Shown here: positions 8,831-17,244 of the stretch, one piece after another
Numbering within the stretch: position 1 is the stretch's first letter
Layout: every line of letters starts with the position of its first letter
Assembly: GCF_000785435.2 (NCBI RefSeq)
Contig: NZ_JTDB02000005.1
Coordinates: 186,001-250,000, forward strand
Reading direction: 5' to 3'
Source: Paraburkholderia sacchari
Lineage (GTDB): Bacteria > Pseudomonadota > Gammaproteobacteria > Burkholderiales > Burkholderiaceae
Length of the DNA stretch: 64,000 nucleotides
Notes under the pieces: model-generated
Database searches by the model: none
Told to the model about the DNA's origin: nothing
Seen by the model: the letters and a program-made list of their open reading frames with translations, nothing else
Translations under genes and position numbers: made by a program

Positions 8831-9751
8831 GTGAGCCGTAACGCTATCCAATGGAGCGGGGTGTTTCCCGCCGTCAGCACCCAGTTCAAGCCGGACTTCT
8901 CGGTCGACATCGAGGCAACCCACCGGGTGGTGAGCAACCTCGTCAAGGACGGCGTGTCGGGCCTCGTGGTGTGCGGCACCGTGGGCGAGAACACTTCGCT
9001 GAACACCAGCGAGAAGCTGGCCGTGATCGAAGCGGCGCGCGACGCCGCGGGCGGCAAGGTGCCGGTGATCGCGGGCGTGGCCGAGTTCACCACCGAGTTC
9101 GCACGCCAGACCGTGCGCGAAGCGCAGCGCGTGGGCGTGGACGGCGTGATGGTGATGCCGGCGCTCGTGTACTCGGCCAAGCCGCACGAGACGGCTGCGC
9201 ACTTCCGCGCAGTGGCGTCGAGCACCGACCTGCCGGTGATGGTCTACAACAACCCGCCGATCTACAAGAACGATGTCACGCCCGATGTGCTGATCGCCAT
9301 TCAGGATTGCGAGAACATCGTCTGCTTCAAGGATTCGTCGGGCGACACGAGCCGCTTCATCGATCTGCGCAATGCCGTGGGCGACCGCTTCGTGCTGTTC
9401 GCGGGCCTCGACGACGTGGTGGTCGAGAGCATTGCCGTGGGCGCCGAGGGCTGGGTCTCGGGCATGTCGAACGTGTTCCCGAAGGAAGGCGAGACGCTGT
9501 TCCGGCTCGCGAAGCAAAAGCGCTTCGACGAAGCGCTCGCGCTCTACCGCTGGTTCATGCCGCTGCTGCACCTCGATGCGCGCCCCGACCTCGTGCAGTG
9601 CATCAAGCTGTGCGAAGAACTCGTGGGCCGCGGCAGCGCGCTCACGCGCGCGCCGCGCCTCGCGCTGGAAGGCGAAGCGCTCGCGCACGTTAAGGCCGTG
9701 ATGGAGAAGGCGCTTGCAACGCGTCCGAAACTGCCCGACGTGGGCCTCTAA
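8831..9751 (+). CDS. Dihydrodipicolinate synthase-family 1-pyrroline-4-hydroxy-2-carboxylate deaminase
   Basis: A 306-residue class I aldolase-fold enzyme. The Schiff-base Lys167 lies in IVCFKDSSG, and Tyr139 in VMVYNNPP is the expected partner. In hydroxyproline pathways the DapA-family member deaminates 1-pyrroline-4-hydroxy-2-carboxylate to 2-oxoglutarate semialdehyde and ammonia, which fits the gene on either side. Lysine biosynthetic DapA is unlikely in this context. The GTG start at 8831 is preceded by GAAGGAG at a good distance. About 190 bp separate it from the AraC gene, enough for its own promoter. Confidence 0.88.
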   Translation: MSRNAIQWSGVFPAVSTQFKPDFSVDIEATHRVVSNLVKDGVSGLVVCGTVGENTSLNTSEKLAVIEAARDAAGGKVPVIAGVAEFTTEFARQTVREAQRVGVDGVMVMPALVYSAKPHETAAHFRAVASSTDLPVMVYNNPPIYKNDVTPDVLIAIQDCENIVCFKDSSGDTSRFIDLRNAVGDRFVLFAGLDDVVVESIAVGAEGWVSGMSNVFPKEGETLFRLAKQKRFDEALALYRWFMPLLHLDARPDLVQCIKLCEELVGRGSALTRAPRLALEGEALAHVKAVMEKALATRPKLPDVGL

Positions 9752-9794
9752 AACCTGGCGTTGTTGAACGCGATCTTTCCATTCGTTTTGAAAT

Positions 9795-9823
9795 CGGGCC
9801 TTACTGGCCCGGTTTGCATTTTT
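9795..9823 (+). terminator. Hairpin with T-rich tail, attenuator or terminator inside the locus
   Basis: CGGGCC, loop TTACT, then GGCCCG, followed by GTTTGCATTTTT. It lies between the deaminase gene and the aldehyde dehydrogenase gene, ending just before the latter's ribosome binding site. A partial terminator here would lower expression of the downstream genes. Confidence 0.5.
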
Positions 9824-9834
9824 GCAGGGGCATT

Positions 9835-11427
9835 ATGACTATCACCGGCCAGTCGCTGATCGGCGCGGCAAGCGTGCCAGGCACGAACGGCGCATTTCAC
9901 GGCATCGACGCCCGCACGGGCGAGGCGCTCGAACCCGCATTCGGCGGCGCGACCCAGCAGGACCTGGAGCGCGCATGCGCGCTTGCGGAAGCCGCTTTCG
10001 ACATTTATCGCGAGACGGAACTGGAAGCGCGCGCGGTCTTCCTCGAAACGATAGGAGAGCAGATCAATGCCATCGGCGATGCGCTGATCGAACGCTGCAT
10101 GGCCGAGACCGGCTTGCCGCGCGCGCGCATCGAGGGCGAGCGTGGGCGCACGATCACGCAGCTCCGGCTCTTTGCAGCGGTGCTGCGCAATGGCGATTGC
10201 GTCGACGCGCGCATCGACCCGGCGCAGCCCGAGCGCAAGCCGCTGCCGCGCGTGGATCTGCGGCTGCGCAATATCGCGCTGGGGCCCGTGGCGGTGTTCG
10301 GTGCGTCCAATTTCCCGCTGGCGTTTTCGGTGGCGGGCGGCGATACGGCCTCGGCGCTGGCGGCTGGCTGCCCCGTGATTGTGAAGGCGCACGGCGCACA
10401 TCCGGGCACGTCCGAACTCGTCGGGCGCGCGATCCAGCGCGCCGTGCAAATCTGTGGTCTGCCCGAAGGCGTGTTCTCGATGCTGTTCGACAGCGGGCTC
10501 GCCATCGGCCAGGCGCTGGTGGCCGATCACCGTATCAAGGCGGTAGGCTTCACGGGCTCGCGCGCAGCGGGCGTGGCGCTCTTGAAGATTGCGAACGCGC
10601 GCCCCGAGCCGATTCCCGTCTATGCGGAAATGAGCGCGATCAATCCGGTCGTGTTGCTGCCGGGCGCGCTGGCAGCGCGCGGCGCGGCGATTGCGCAGCC
10701 GTTCACGGTTTCGCTCATGCAGGGCGCGGGGCAGTTCTGCACCAATCCTGGCCTCGTGCTCGCCGTGCGAGGCGAACCCCTGCACGCATTCGAGCAGGCC
10801 GCGAGCGCGGCGGTTGCGAATACGAGCGCAGCGACGATGCTTACGCCCGGCATTCACGCGAACTACTGCATGGGCGTCGAGCGTCTCGCGGCTAACCCGA
10901 GTGTGGAGCGGCTCGCAAGCGGCGCGGCAGGCGGACGCTTCGACGCCCAGGCGGCGCTCTTCGCGACCACTGCCGATGCATTTCTTTCCCAACCCGAACT
11001 GCGCGACGAAGTGTTCGGACCGGCTTCGCTAATCGTGCGCTGCAAGGATCTGAACGAACTGCATGACGTGCTCAAGGCGCTGGAAGGCCAGTTGACGGTA
11101 GCCGTGCATCTGGACGCCAGCGACCGTGAGGCTTGCCGCGCGCTTTTGCCGACGCTCGAGCGCAAGGCGGGGCGAATCCTCGCGAACGGCTTTGGCACGG
11201 GCGTGGAAGTCGGCCATGCGATGGTGCACGGCGGTCCATTTCCGGCGACCAGCGACGCGCGCACGACCTCGGTGGGCAGCCGCGCCATCGAGCGCTTCCA
11301 GCGCCCCGTTTCGTATCAGGACCTGCCCGACGAGTTGCTGCCTGCAGCGCTGCGCGCGGCCAATCCGCTCGGACTTACGCGTCGCGTGGACGGCGTGATC
11401 GATCGCGAGGTGCGTGAGGATGACTAA
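9835..11427 (+). CDS. 2-oxoglutarate-semialdehyde (2,5-dioxovalerate) dehydrogenase
   Basis: A 530-residue aldehyde dehydrogenase of the branch used for 2,5-dioxovalerate in hydroxyproline, arabinose and glucarate catabolism, yielding 2-oxoglutarate for the TCA cycle. Landmarks are FGASNFPLAFSVAGGD, VGFTGSRAAG, the catalytic Glu in VYAEMSAINP and the catalytic Cys in GAGQFCTNPG. The length and the Asn-Pro-rich active-site surroundings match that branch rather than betaine-aldehyde-type enzymes. The ATG at 9835 follows GCAGGGG; the open frame before it runs through the hairpin and is discarded. Overlaps the next gene by 8 bp. Confidence 0.9.
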   Translation: MTITGQSLIGAASVPGTNGAFHGIDARTGEALEPAFGGATQQDLERACALAEAAFDIYRETELEARAVFLETIGEQINAIGDALIERCMAETGLPRARIEGERGRTITQLRLFAAVLRNGDCVDARIDPAQPERKPLPRVDLRLRNIALGPVAVFGASNFPLAFSVAGGDTASALAAGCPVIVKAHGAHPGTSELVGRAIQRAVQICGLPEGVFSMLFDSGLAIGQALVADHRIKAVGFTGSRAAGVALLKIANARPEPIPVYAEMSAINPVVLLPGALAARGAAIAQPFTVSLMQGAGQFCTNPGLVLAVRGEPLHAFEQAASAAVANTSAATMLTPGIHANYCMGVERLAANPSVERLASGAAGGRFDAQAALFATTADAFLSQPELRDEVFGPASLIVRCKDLNELHDVLKALEGQLTVAVHLDASDREACRALLPTLERKAGRILANGFGTGVEVGHAMVHGGPFPATSDARTTSVGSRAIERFQRPVSYQDLPDELLPAALRAANPLGLTRRVDGVIDREVREDD

Positions 11428-12454
11428 TCAATCGCAACGCCAACAGTCCGGCGTCGTGCTTTCGCTCGACGAACTTTTTGCTTTGGCGCGCAAGGCGCTT
11501 GTGCACCATGGCCTGTCGATCGCGCACGCGGAGGCGATCGCGCATGTCATCACCCAGGGCCAGCGCGACGAATGCCATTCGCACGGCATTTACCGCTTGC
11601 TCGGCTGCGTGCGTTCCGTGCGCAGCGGCAAGGTCGATCCGGGTGCGGAGCCCACCTTGCGCGATGTATCGCCGGGCGTGCTCGCCGTGGATGCGCATTA
11701 CGGTTTTTCGCTGCTCGCCTTCGAGCGAGGCTTGCCGGTGCTCGCGGAAAAGGCCCGTACGCAAGGCATCGCGGCAATGGCGATCAATCGCTGCTTCCAT
11801 TTTTCGGCGCTATGGCCCGAGGTTGAGGCGATAGCGGCGCAGGGCCTGGTCGGCCTCGCGATGAACCCGAGCCATAGCTGGGTCGCTCCGGCCGGCGGCA
11901 CGCGTGGCGTGTTCGGCACCAATCCGATTGCGTTTGCGTGGCCGCGCGAGCACGGGCATCCGTTCGTGTTCGACTTCGCGACCAGCGCGATTGCGCGCGG
12001 CGATATCGAACTGCACGCGCGCGAGGGCAAACCCATTCCCGACCATTGGGCGATCGACAGCGAAGGCAAACCGACCACCGACGCGCGCGCCGCGCTGGAA
12101 GGCGCGATGCAGACGTTTGGCGGCCACAAGGGATCGGCGCTGGCGGCCATGGTGGAACTGCTCGCGGGCGCGCTGATCGGCGATCTTACAAGCATGGAAT
12201 CGCAAGCCTTCGACGACGGCGCGGGCGCAAGCCCTTGCCATGGTGAACTGGTGATCGCGATTGATCCGCGCCGGTTCCTCGGTGCCGATTACGCTGCCGG
12301 ACAGGAAAGAGCCGAACGGCTTTTTGCCGCCGTGGTGGGGCAGGGCGCGCGCTTGCCCTCGCAGCGGCGCTTCGAGGCGCGCGAGCGCAGCGAACGCGAT
12401 GGCGTGCGCATTCCGCAGGCGCTTTACGACGATGTGATGAAATTGTTCGAGTGA
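11420..12454 (+). CDS. Ldh-family 1-pyrroline-2-carboxylate (delta1-piperideine-2-carboxylate) reductase-like enzyme
   Basis: A 344-residue NAD(P)H-dependent oxidoreductase of the malate/L-lactate dehydrogenase-like (Ldh2) family. Visible landmarks are the N-terminal DECHSHGIYRLLG, GTRGVFGTNPIAFAWP and the late GGHKGSALAAMVELLAG. In hydroxyproline and trans-3-hydroxyproline gene sets this family reduces 1-pyrroline-2-carboxylate to L-proline, so the locus may also handle 3-hydroxyproline or D-proline breakdown products. The ATG at 11420 overlaps the dehydrogenase stop. It is the last gene of the locus. Confidence 0.85.
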   Translation: MTNQSQRQQSGVVLSLDELFALARKALVHHGLSIAHAEAIAHVITQGQRDECHSHGIYRLLGCVRSVRSGKVDPGAEPTLRDVSPGVLAVDAHYGFSLLAFERGLPVLAEKARTQGIAAMAINRCFHFSALWPEVEAIAAQGLVGLAMNPSHSWVAPAGGTRGVFGTNPIAFAWPREHGHPFVFDFATSAIARGDIELHAREGKPIPDHWAIDSEGKPTTDARAALEGAMQTFGGHKGSALAAMVELLAGALIGDLTSMESQAFDDGAGASPCHGELVIAIDPRRFLGADYAAGQERAERLFAAVVGQGARLPSQRRFEARERSERDGVRIPQALYDDVMKLFE

Positions 12455-12590
12455 ATCGAGCACGCGTGATGCGGTAGCTGCGCGCCGGTTGGTGCGCAAC
12501 ACGGCCTGCCGCCTGAGCATTGGCTCGTGGGCGGCCGGCCGTTGGCTATCGTCTGGGTTGCGTGCAGGTCAACGCCTGGCCGCGTTTTTA

Positions 12591-13373
12591 TCAGCCCTCA
12601 TCGCCGGAGGGCGCCGAGCTGGGTTCTTCGATTTGCTCCGTCTTTTCACCGGGGTTGGAGCCGCCGGCCTCTTCGACGTTGGCAGGAGACGTGCCTGCGC
12701 CGCCCGCGTCGCCTGACTGACCTGCACCGTCGGACTGGCCTGTCCCACCACCCGCCGGCGTGCCGGCGCCAGCTTGCCCATCCTTGATGGGCTGATCGTA
12801 ATAGTCGTAGCTCTGTGACGACACCTGCTTGCCCTCAGCATCGAACGTGTTGACGGTGTAGTTGCCGTTTTCGCCGTCGATCATGGTTTTGGTTGGCAAA
12901 CCTGTTCTTGCGTCGAAATCCTGAGTCTCTTTTAATCTCCCATTCGCGCCGATCGTAACTGTCTGGCTGGGTAAACTGCCGTGATAGCTTGTGTAGGTGG
13001 AATCGCCGTGAGGCTGGTATACGTCTTCTTCCGCCACACCGAGACCGTCGGCAGACGGAGTTGTAGTCACCGACTTGGAGAGGTTGCCCTCCTTGTCATA
13101 GGTATTTGCTACCGTAGTGCCGTCCGGTTTGTTCGTCATAAGGCTTGTAAGCTTGCCCGTATTCGGATCGAATTCGGAACCGCCGGCTGTTCCCCCGTTT
13201 TTGGAAAATACGTGGCTCCAAAGAATATGATTTGAGGGGTTTATAAAAAATTGCCCAGTGTTATTGTTATCCAGCGGTTGGGTGACTTCCTTATACCACC
13301 CATCAGATCCGGGAATCTCACGAATGGTTGGTTCCACGTAATTGTTGCCAGCCGGAGAAATATTGCTCGGCAT
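12591..13373 (-). CDS. Orphan YD-repeat-like protein with Gly/acidic tail
   Basis: A 260-residue protein without a signal peptide. Residues about 65-190 hold imperfect repeats in the style of YD/Rhs beta-wraps (EFDPNTGKLTSL, NTYDKEGNLSKS, DFDARTGLPTKT, NTFDAEGKQVSS), each with an Asp-x2-Gly turn and a following hydroxyl-rich strand. The last 65 residues are low complexity (Gly, Ser, Ala, then Glu/Pro). Base composition in the 5' half is clearly more AT-rich than the neighbours, suggesting transfer. No Rhs core, toxin domain or T6SS partner is adjacent. Function unknown. Confidence 0.65.
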   Translation of the reverse strand: MPSNISPAGNNYVEPTIREIPGSDGWYKEVTQPLDNNNTGQFFINPSNHILWSHVFSKNGGTAGGSEFDPNTGKLTSLMTNKPDGTTVANTYDKEGNLSKSVTTTPSADGLGVAEEDVYQPHGDSTYTSYHGSLPSQTVTIGANGRLKETQDFDARTGLPTKTMIDGENGNYTVNTFDAEGKQVSSQSYDYYDQPIKDGQAGAGTPAGGGTGQSDGAGQSGDAGGAGTSPANVEEAGGSNPGEKTEQIEEPSSAPSGDEG

Positions 13374-13815
13374 AACTAATCCTTTAAAGATGCTGGAAAT
13401 TTAGATGAAATGCACATCCTCAATGACTCTGATGCGATTCGAGTCCGACGATGTGTCAGCTTGCATTGCAAGTGACGATTTCAGTGTGCCGATTATTTAT
13501 TCCGGAAAGGTGGTTATAGGGTACGAGTAAATGAAATTTTCCACTGAAGATGAAAGTGCTGAACGCAGATCATGATTTTTCGACGTCGATTGAACTTTTA
13601 TTTTTGAGGTTGCTGAGACCCGCGACTCTAACCTCGGTTGAACTTGTCGGCGTGCTGTCTCGTTGGCTGCCGATCCAGCCCTATAAAAATCTCCACGTGG
13701 AGATTTTTCGCAAATTTGGAGTTTTAGAACACAAGGAAACGCGACGGAAAGGCGACCAAAAAGCGCGAAACCACGCAAATTAATTAGAATGCCAAACTAG
13801 TTGCCCAGTGATCGT
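13374..13815. other. AT-rich gap of about 440 bp
   Basis: This spacer is much richer in A/T than the rest of the window. Short open frames exist on both strands (under 95 codons) but none resembles a known protein. It must hold the promoter of the leftward orphan gene and contains the long palindrome described separately. Confidence 0.5.
13685..13708. terminator. Perfect palindrome, likely bidirectional terminator
   Basis: A perfect 24-bp palindrome: AAAAATCTCCAC and its exact complement. Folded, it gives a 10-bp stem with loop ACGT and a T-run on either strand, as in a bidirectional rho-independent terminator. It lies about 110 bp downstream of the leftward MFS gene stop at 13816. A protein operator with the same symmetry is the alternative. 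Confidence 0.55.
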
Positions 13816-15060
13816 TCAACTCGCGACAGCCTCCGGCGCGTCACTCAGCGCCGCGATTGACCGCAAGCGCACCGGCTGCGAAAACGCGATGATCACCAAC
13901 TGCGCACCGAATCCAATCAGTACCCCCACGAGACAACTGCCCGTCCCAAATCGCATGGCCAGCCACGCGCCCAGCATAGCCCCCAGTGGCCGGGCGCCCG
14001 CTGTCGCCATCATGATCACCGAAGATACGCGCGCAACGAGCGGGCCGGGCGTCACGAGCTGGCGTAGCGAGGTGGTGGAGATGGTCCACACGATAGGCCC
14101 GAAGCCGAACAGAAAAAACGCAGCGAATACCGGTGCCTTTGCGTGCACCACGCTGCTGCTCGCCATGAGCACCGCGGCCACGGCGGCACACGAAGGACCG
14201 AGCAGAATCTGCTGGCCGAATGCGAGCCGGCGCGCGAGACCGTTGTAGAGAAACGCCCCAGCGATCATGCCGAGCCCATAGACACCCAGAGCGAAGCCCA
14301 CCTCCGACGCACCGAACGCAAGCCGATGAATCGCATACCACGCGAACACGGAGAGCAGAAGAAACCACGACGTATTGAACACAAAAGCGGTCGCGACGAT
14401 GGGGCGCAGCCAAGGGTTGCCGCCGATGAAACGCAGGCCATCCATGAGTTCCTGCGCGACATGCCGGCCCGAGGGCGCACGGCGCGCCTCATGGGGCAGA
14501 CGCCCCATAAAGCACGCGCTCGCGATCGAGAGTGCGAATGCGACGAGAAAAGCGAGTACGCCGTTACCCCAGCCGGCAAGAATGCCGCCCACCGAAGGCC
14601 CAGCCGTATAGGCGATGCTGCGAGCGATTTCGAGCCGACGGTTGGCGGCCAGCAGGCTGCCGGCATCGACCAGCGCGGCAACGAGCGAGGGCGCGGCCAC
14701 GCTGAACACCACGGTGCCGGTGGCGATGGCGAACCCGAGCGCGGCCAGTGTGACGAGCGTGAGCGCGTGGAGCCAGAACAGCGCTAACAGCACGAAGAGG
14801 GCGGCGGCGCGCATGAGCTCCGTCGCCACCATGAGATTTTTGCGGCGCACGCGGTCGGCAGCGAGGCCGGCGGGAAGCGAGAGCAGCAGGAACGGCAGCG
14901 TGTTGACCGCTTGCAACGCGGCGGTTTGCTGTGCCGTGGCATTGAACGCCACGACAGCGGCTATCGGAATCACGGCGATGGATATCTGTTCGCTGAATTG
15001 CGCGGCGAGGCTCGCGTGAGCGAGACGGTTGACCACCGATTGCGCGTGAGGATTGCTCAT
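13816..15060 (-). CDS. MFS exporter (EntS-like, MFS_3 type)
   Basis: A 414-residue inner-membrane transporter with about twelve hydrophobic segments. The loop after segment two reads LAADRVRRKNLM, the motif-A position of major facilitator proteins. The overall pattern, including the stretch AANRRLEIARSIAYTAGPSVGG, matches the MFS_3 group that includes enterobactin exporter EntS and many drug or metabolite exporters. It stands alone, with no co-oriented partner upstream, so its substrate is unknown. Start ATG at 15060. Confidence 0.88.
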   Translation of the reverse strand: MSNPHAQSVVNRLAHASLAAQFSEQISIAVIPIAAVVAFNATAQQTAALQAVNTLPFLLLSLPAGLAADRVRRKNLMVATELMRAAALFVLLALFWLHALTLVTLAALGFAIATGTVVFSVAAPSLVAALVDAGSLLAANRRLEIARSIAYTAGPSVGGILAGWGNGVLAFLVAFALSIASACFMGRLPHEARRAPSGRHVAQELMDGLRFIGGNPWLRPIVATAFVFNTSWFLLLSVFAWYAIHRLAFGASEVGFALGVYGLGMIAGAFLYNGLARRLAFGQQILLGPSCAAVAAVLMASSSVVHAKAPVFAAFFLFGFGPIVWTISTTSLRQLVTPGPLVARVSSVIMMATAGARPLGAMLGAWLAMRFGTGSCLVGVLIGFGAQLVIIAFSQPVRLRSIAALSDAPEAVAS

Positions 15061-15822
15061 GGTGTGGTTTCCGATGGCAGGTTGATTTACCTGGTAGTGC
15101 TTTTAAATTGAATCTTCGAAGAATGCTGATTGGTTGGCGCGGCTCGCAGGCTATGGGATCGAGTCTAGCGACGGGAGGTGGGCGAGGGATATCCGGTTCT
15201 TGTGGTTCAATTTCGGGCCGCAAGCAGGGGCCGCCACGGAGGTCATGCCGGAAGTATTCTTGTGCGAGCGTACGAAGGTTGCCATTTCGATGTGAACGTG
15301 AGAGAGAATGGCGCGGCTTGGCTGCTCCCATTCCGACTGGCCACACGCTCAGCGAACTCAACTGCAACGGAGCCGATTCATGGCGCTTTTCGAATTCAAC
15401 GGTATGCTTCAAGGTTCCTGCCAGCCGTGCTGGCTTTGCGCTTGCGAGGCAATTCAGGCTGACACCTTGTTCGGCGGCTTGAATCACGAGAGCACGATGG
15501 GCCTGCGGAGGAATCCGAACCTTGAACTCCCCCCTATATGCACGATCTGCGATAGGCTCGGGGATCTTCTCACCGTTTGTTGCCATGTCGCGCACGACGT
15601 CGGAAACGAGCCTGCTTACTCGAGGGGCGCCTTGCCACGGTGTTTTGAAGATCGCGTGACGGGAACCGGATTGACGCGATTGCCCGAAATGCGTCTCGCA
15701 GACACATTCAATGCCTTTTCAATGGCGAGAGAGCGGGGAAAATTGAGCATCTTGGTGGCGAGCAAATGCGGCTTGGGGAAAAGAACGTTCCGTTCATTGA
15801 CGTGCTGACCCGCACTTCCCCC
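15061..15822. other. Gap of about 760 bp without an intact gene
   Basis: No intact coding gene is convincing here. The only recognisable content is the HicB antitoxin remnant near the middle. The part next to 15060 should hold the promoter of the leftward MFS gene. Confidence 0.5.
15425..15640 (-). pseudogene. HicB-type antitoxin remnant
   Basis: The minus-strand frame around 15595-15431 reads VVRDMATNGEKIPEPIADR, then GEFKVRIPPQAHRALVIQA, then AEQGVSLNCLASAK. This is the C-terminal linker and ribbon-helix-helix DNA-binding part of HicB-family antitoxins. The N-terminal HicB fold upstream is absent, and after the RHH segment the frame runs on into unrelated sequence. No HicA toxin is nearby. 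I read it as a truncated relic. Confidence 0.6.
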
Positions 15823-16557
15823 TCAACACCGCCCTTCACGCAACGCCCGTTCCCACTCGGGCCGCCCATTGGCGCGGGCCAGATCCGCGGCCGCATCCCA
15901 GTCGTACTCCACCGCGTGAAACTCGACCTCCCAGCCTGACTTTGTGCGCGTGACCGTCGCATAGCGCGCGTGCGGCGACCCCGTTTCGATGTGATGCGGC
16001 CACGGCAGGTCATCGTCATAAGCTTGAAGCCCCACGCTGCCAGGATTCACCACAAGCCGCCCATCGCCGAGCCTCATGCTGCGCGGCATATGCGTATGTC
16101 CGCACAGAATCAGGCGCTCGGCGCCGTGGCCCGCGCGGCGCTCGACTTCCTGCTGGGTGGCGGCGCGGCATCCCGCTTCAGTCACGGTCTCGAGAAAATA
16201 GTCGAGATCGTTTTCGGGCGTGGCGTGGACCATGAGCACGTCGTCAGCGAGGCGCAGCGTTGCGGGCAGCCGCGCGATCCAGTCGAGTTGATCTGCGCGC
16301 AGCGCAGCACGCGCGAAGCGGTCGGACTGTCTCATGTGCTCGACGTCGCTGGCCAGCAGTTGGCGTTCGTGGTTGCCGCGAATGGTGGGCAGATCGAGCG
16401 CCATCAGCCGGCCGGCCGTCTCGGCCGGCAAGAGCGATCCCGACACGATGTCGCCGAGATTGACGATCAGGTCCGCGCCCTGCGAGCGGATGTGGTGCAG
16501 GACGGCGTCCAGCGCGGCGAGATTGCCGTGAATGTCCGAGATTGCAGCGATTTTCAT
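15823..16557 (-). CDS. Metallophosphoesterase (YfcE/calcineurin-like)
   Basis: A 244-residue cytoplasmic phosphoesterase with the binuclear metal motifs in order: SDIHGN (residues 7-12), NLGDIV, RGNHE, MVHATPE and GHTHMP. The tail VVNPGSVGLQ is also conserved. Family members hydrolyse phosphodiesters or phosphomonoesters; the substrate here cannot be told. It is monocistronic and divergent from the GFA gene with about 160 bp between the two starts. Confidence 0.9.
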   Translation of the reverse strand: MKIAAISDIHGNLAALDAVLHHIRSQGADLIVNLGDIVSGSLLPAETAGRLMALDLPTIRGNHERQLLASDVEHMRQSDRFARAALRADQLDWIARLPATLRLADDVLMVHATPENDLDYFLETVTEAGCRAATQQEVERRAGHGAERLILCGHTHMPRSMRLGDGRLVVNPGSVGLQAYDDDLPWPHHIETGSPHARYATVTRTKSGWEVEFHAVEYDWDAAADLARANGRPEWERALREGRC

Positions 16558-16719
16558 GGCATGGCAATGGGTAGGAGCACGTGTTCATTCTCGACGATGC
16601 CGGCGTGCATGTGCAATGTTTTGTATCGGCCACTCGCGCGGATACATTGGGATACATGCCGAAGTGCGCGCTGCGCTATAAAGCATCCATCGCTATCGAC
16701 GCAACGAGGAGAATGCTCC

Positions 16720-17091
16720 ATGAATGAGGAAACGCTGCACGGATCGTGTCATTGCGGGGCCGTGCGCTTCGAGGTCCGCACCGCGCTCACGCCCGCTTCG
16801 CGCTGCAATTGCAGCCTGTGCCGCCGCAAGGGCGCGCTGATGTCGCCATTGTTCGCCGCGAGCGAGTTGACCCTCGTGAGCGGCACAGACGCGCTCACGC
16901 TCTATCAATTCAATACGCGCGTGGCGAAGCACTACTTTTGCAAGCACTGCGGCATTTACCCGTTTCATCAGACACGCAAGGACTCCGCTCTATGGCGCGT
17001 GAATCTCGGTTGTCTCGACGGCGTGGACCCCTACGCGCTGGAAGCCGGCCTGAACGACGGCGCCAGTCTTTCGGTGGTGGAGGACGCATGA
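16720..17091 (+). CDS. GFA (glutathione-dependent formaldehyde-activating enzyme) family protein
   Basis: A 123-residue zinc-binding protein. The metal cysteines are visible in SCHCGAV, RCNCSLC and FCKHCG, the standard GFA set. The family name comes from glutathione-formaldehyde chemistry, but most members are uncharacterised, so no substrate is assigned. The start at 16720 has GAGGAG about 9 bp upstream; the long open frame extending leftwards from it is antisense to the phosphoesterase gene and is not coding. Confidence 0.9.
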   Translation: MNEETLHGSCHCGAVRFEVRTALTPASRCNCSLCRRKGALMSPLFAASELTLVSGTDALTLYQFNTRVAKHYFCKHCGIYPFHQTRKDSALWRVNLGCLDGVDPYALEAGLNDGASLSVVEDA

Positions 17092-17237
17092 AACGGCTCG
17101 TTGCGGTGCTCGCGCTGCTGGCGGGCGGGCTGGCGAACGAGGCCGTGCGTCCGCTTACGTGCTCGCTCGCGACGTCCACGCCCCGCGAGAACATCGTGCC
17201 CAATGGCCGGCGCAAGGCGGCCCCGCGCAGAGTATGA
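17088..17237 (+). CDS. Possible 49-residue peptide with hydrophobic N-terminus
   Basis: An ATG overlaps the GFA stop (ATGA) and opens 49 codons that start MKRLVAVLALLAGGLANEA, reading like a short signal or membrane segment, and end 7 bp before the response regulator start. The translational coupling is suggestive, but there is no recognisable family and the frame could be chance in GC-rich DNA. Confidence 0.3.
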   Translation: MKRLVAVLALLAGGLANEAVRPLTCSLATSTPRENIVPNGRRKAAPRRV

Positions 17238-17244
17238 TCGGCAC

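Noticed and set aside
8831..9751. Lysine-biosynthetic dapA
   Set aside because: Same fold and Schiff-base Lys, but the position between hydroxyproline genes and the following 2,5-dioxovalerate dehydrogenase point to the deaminase role.
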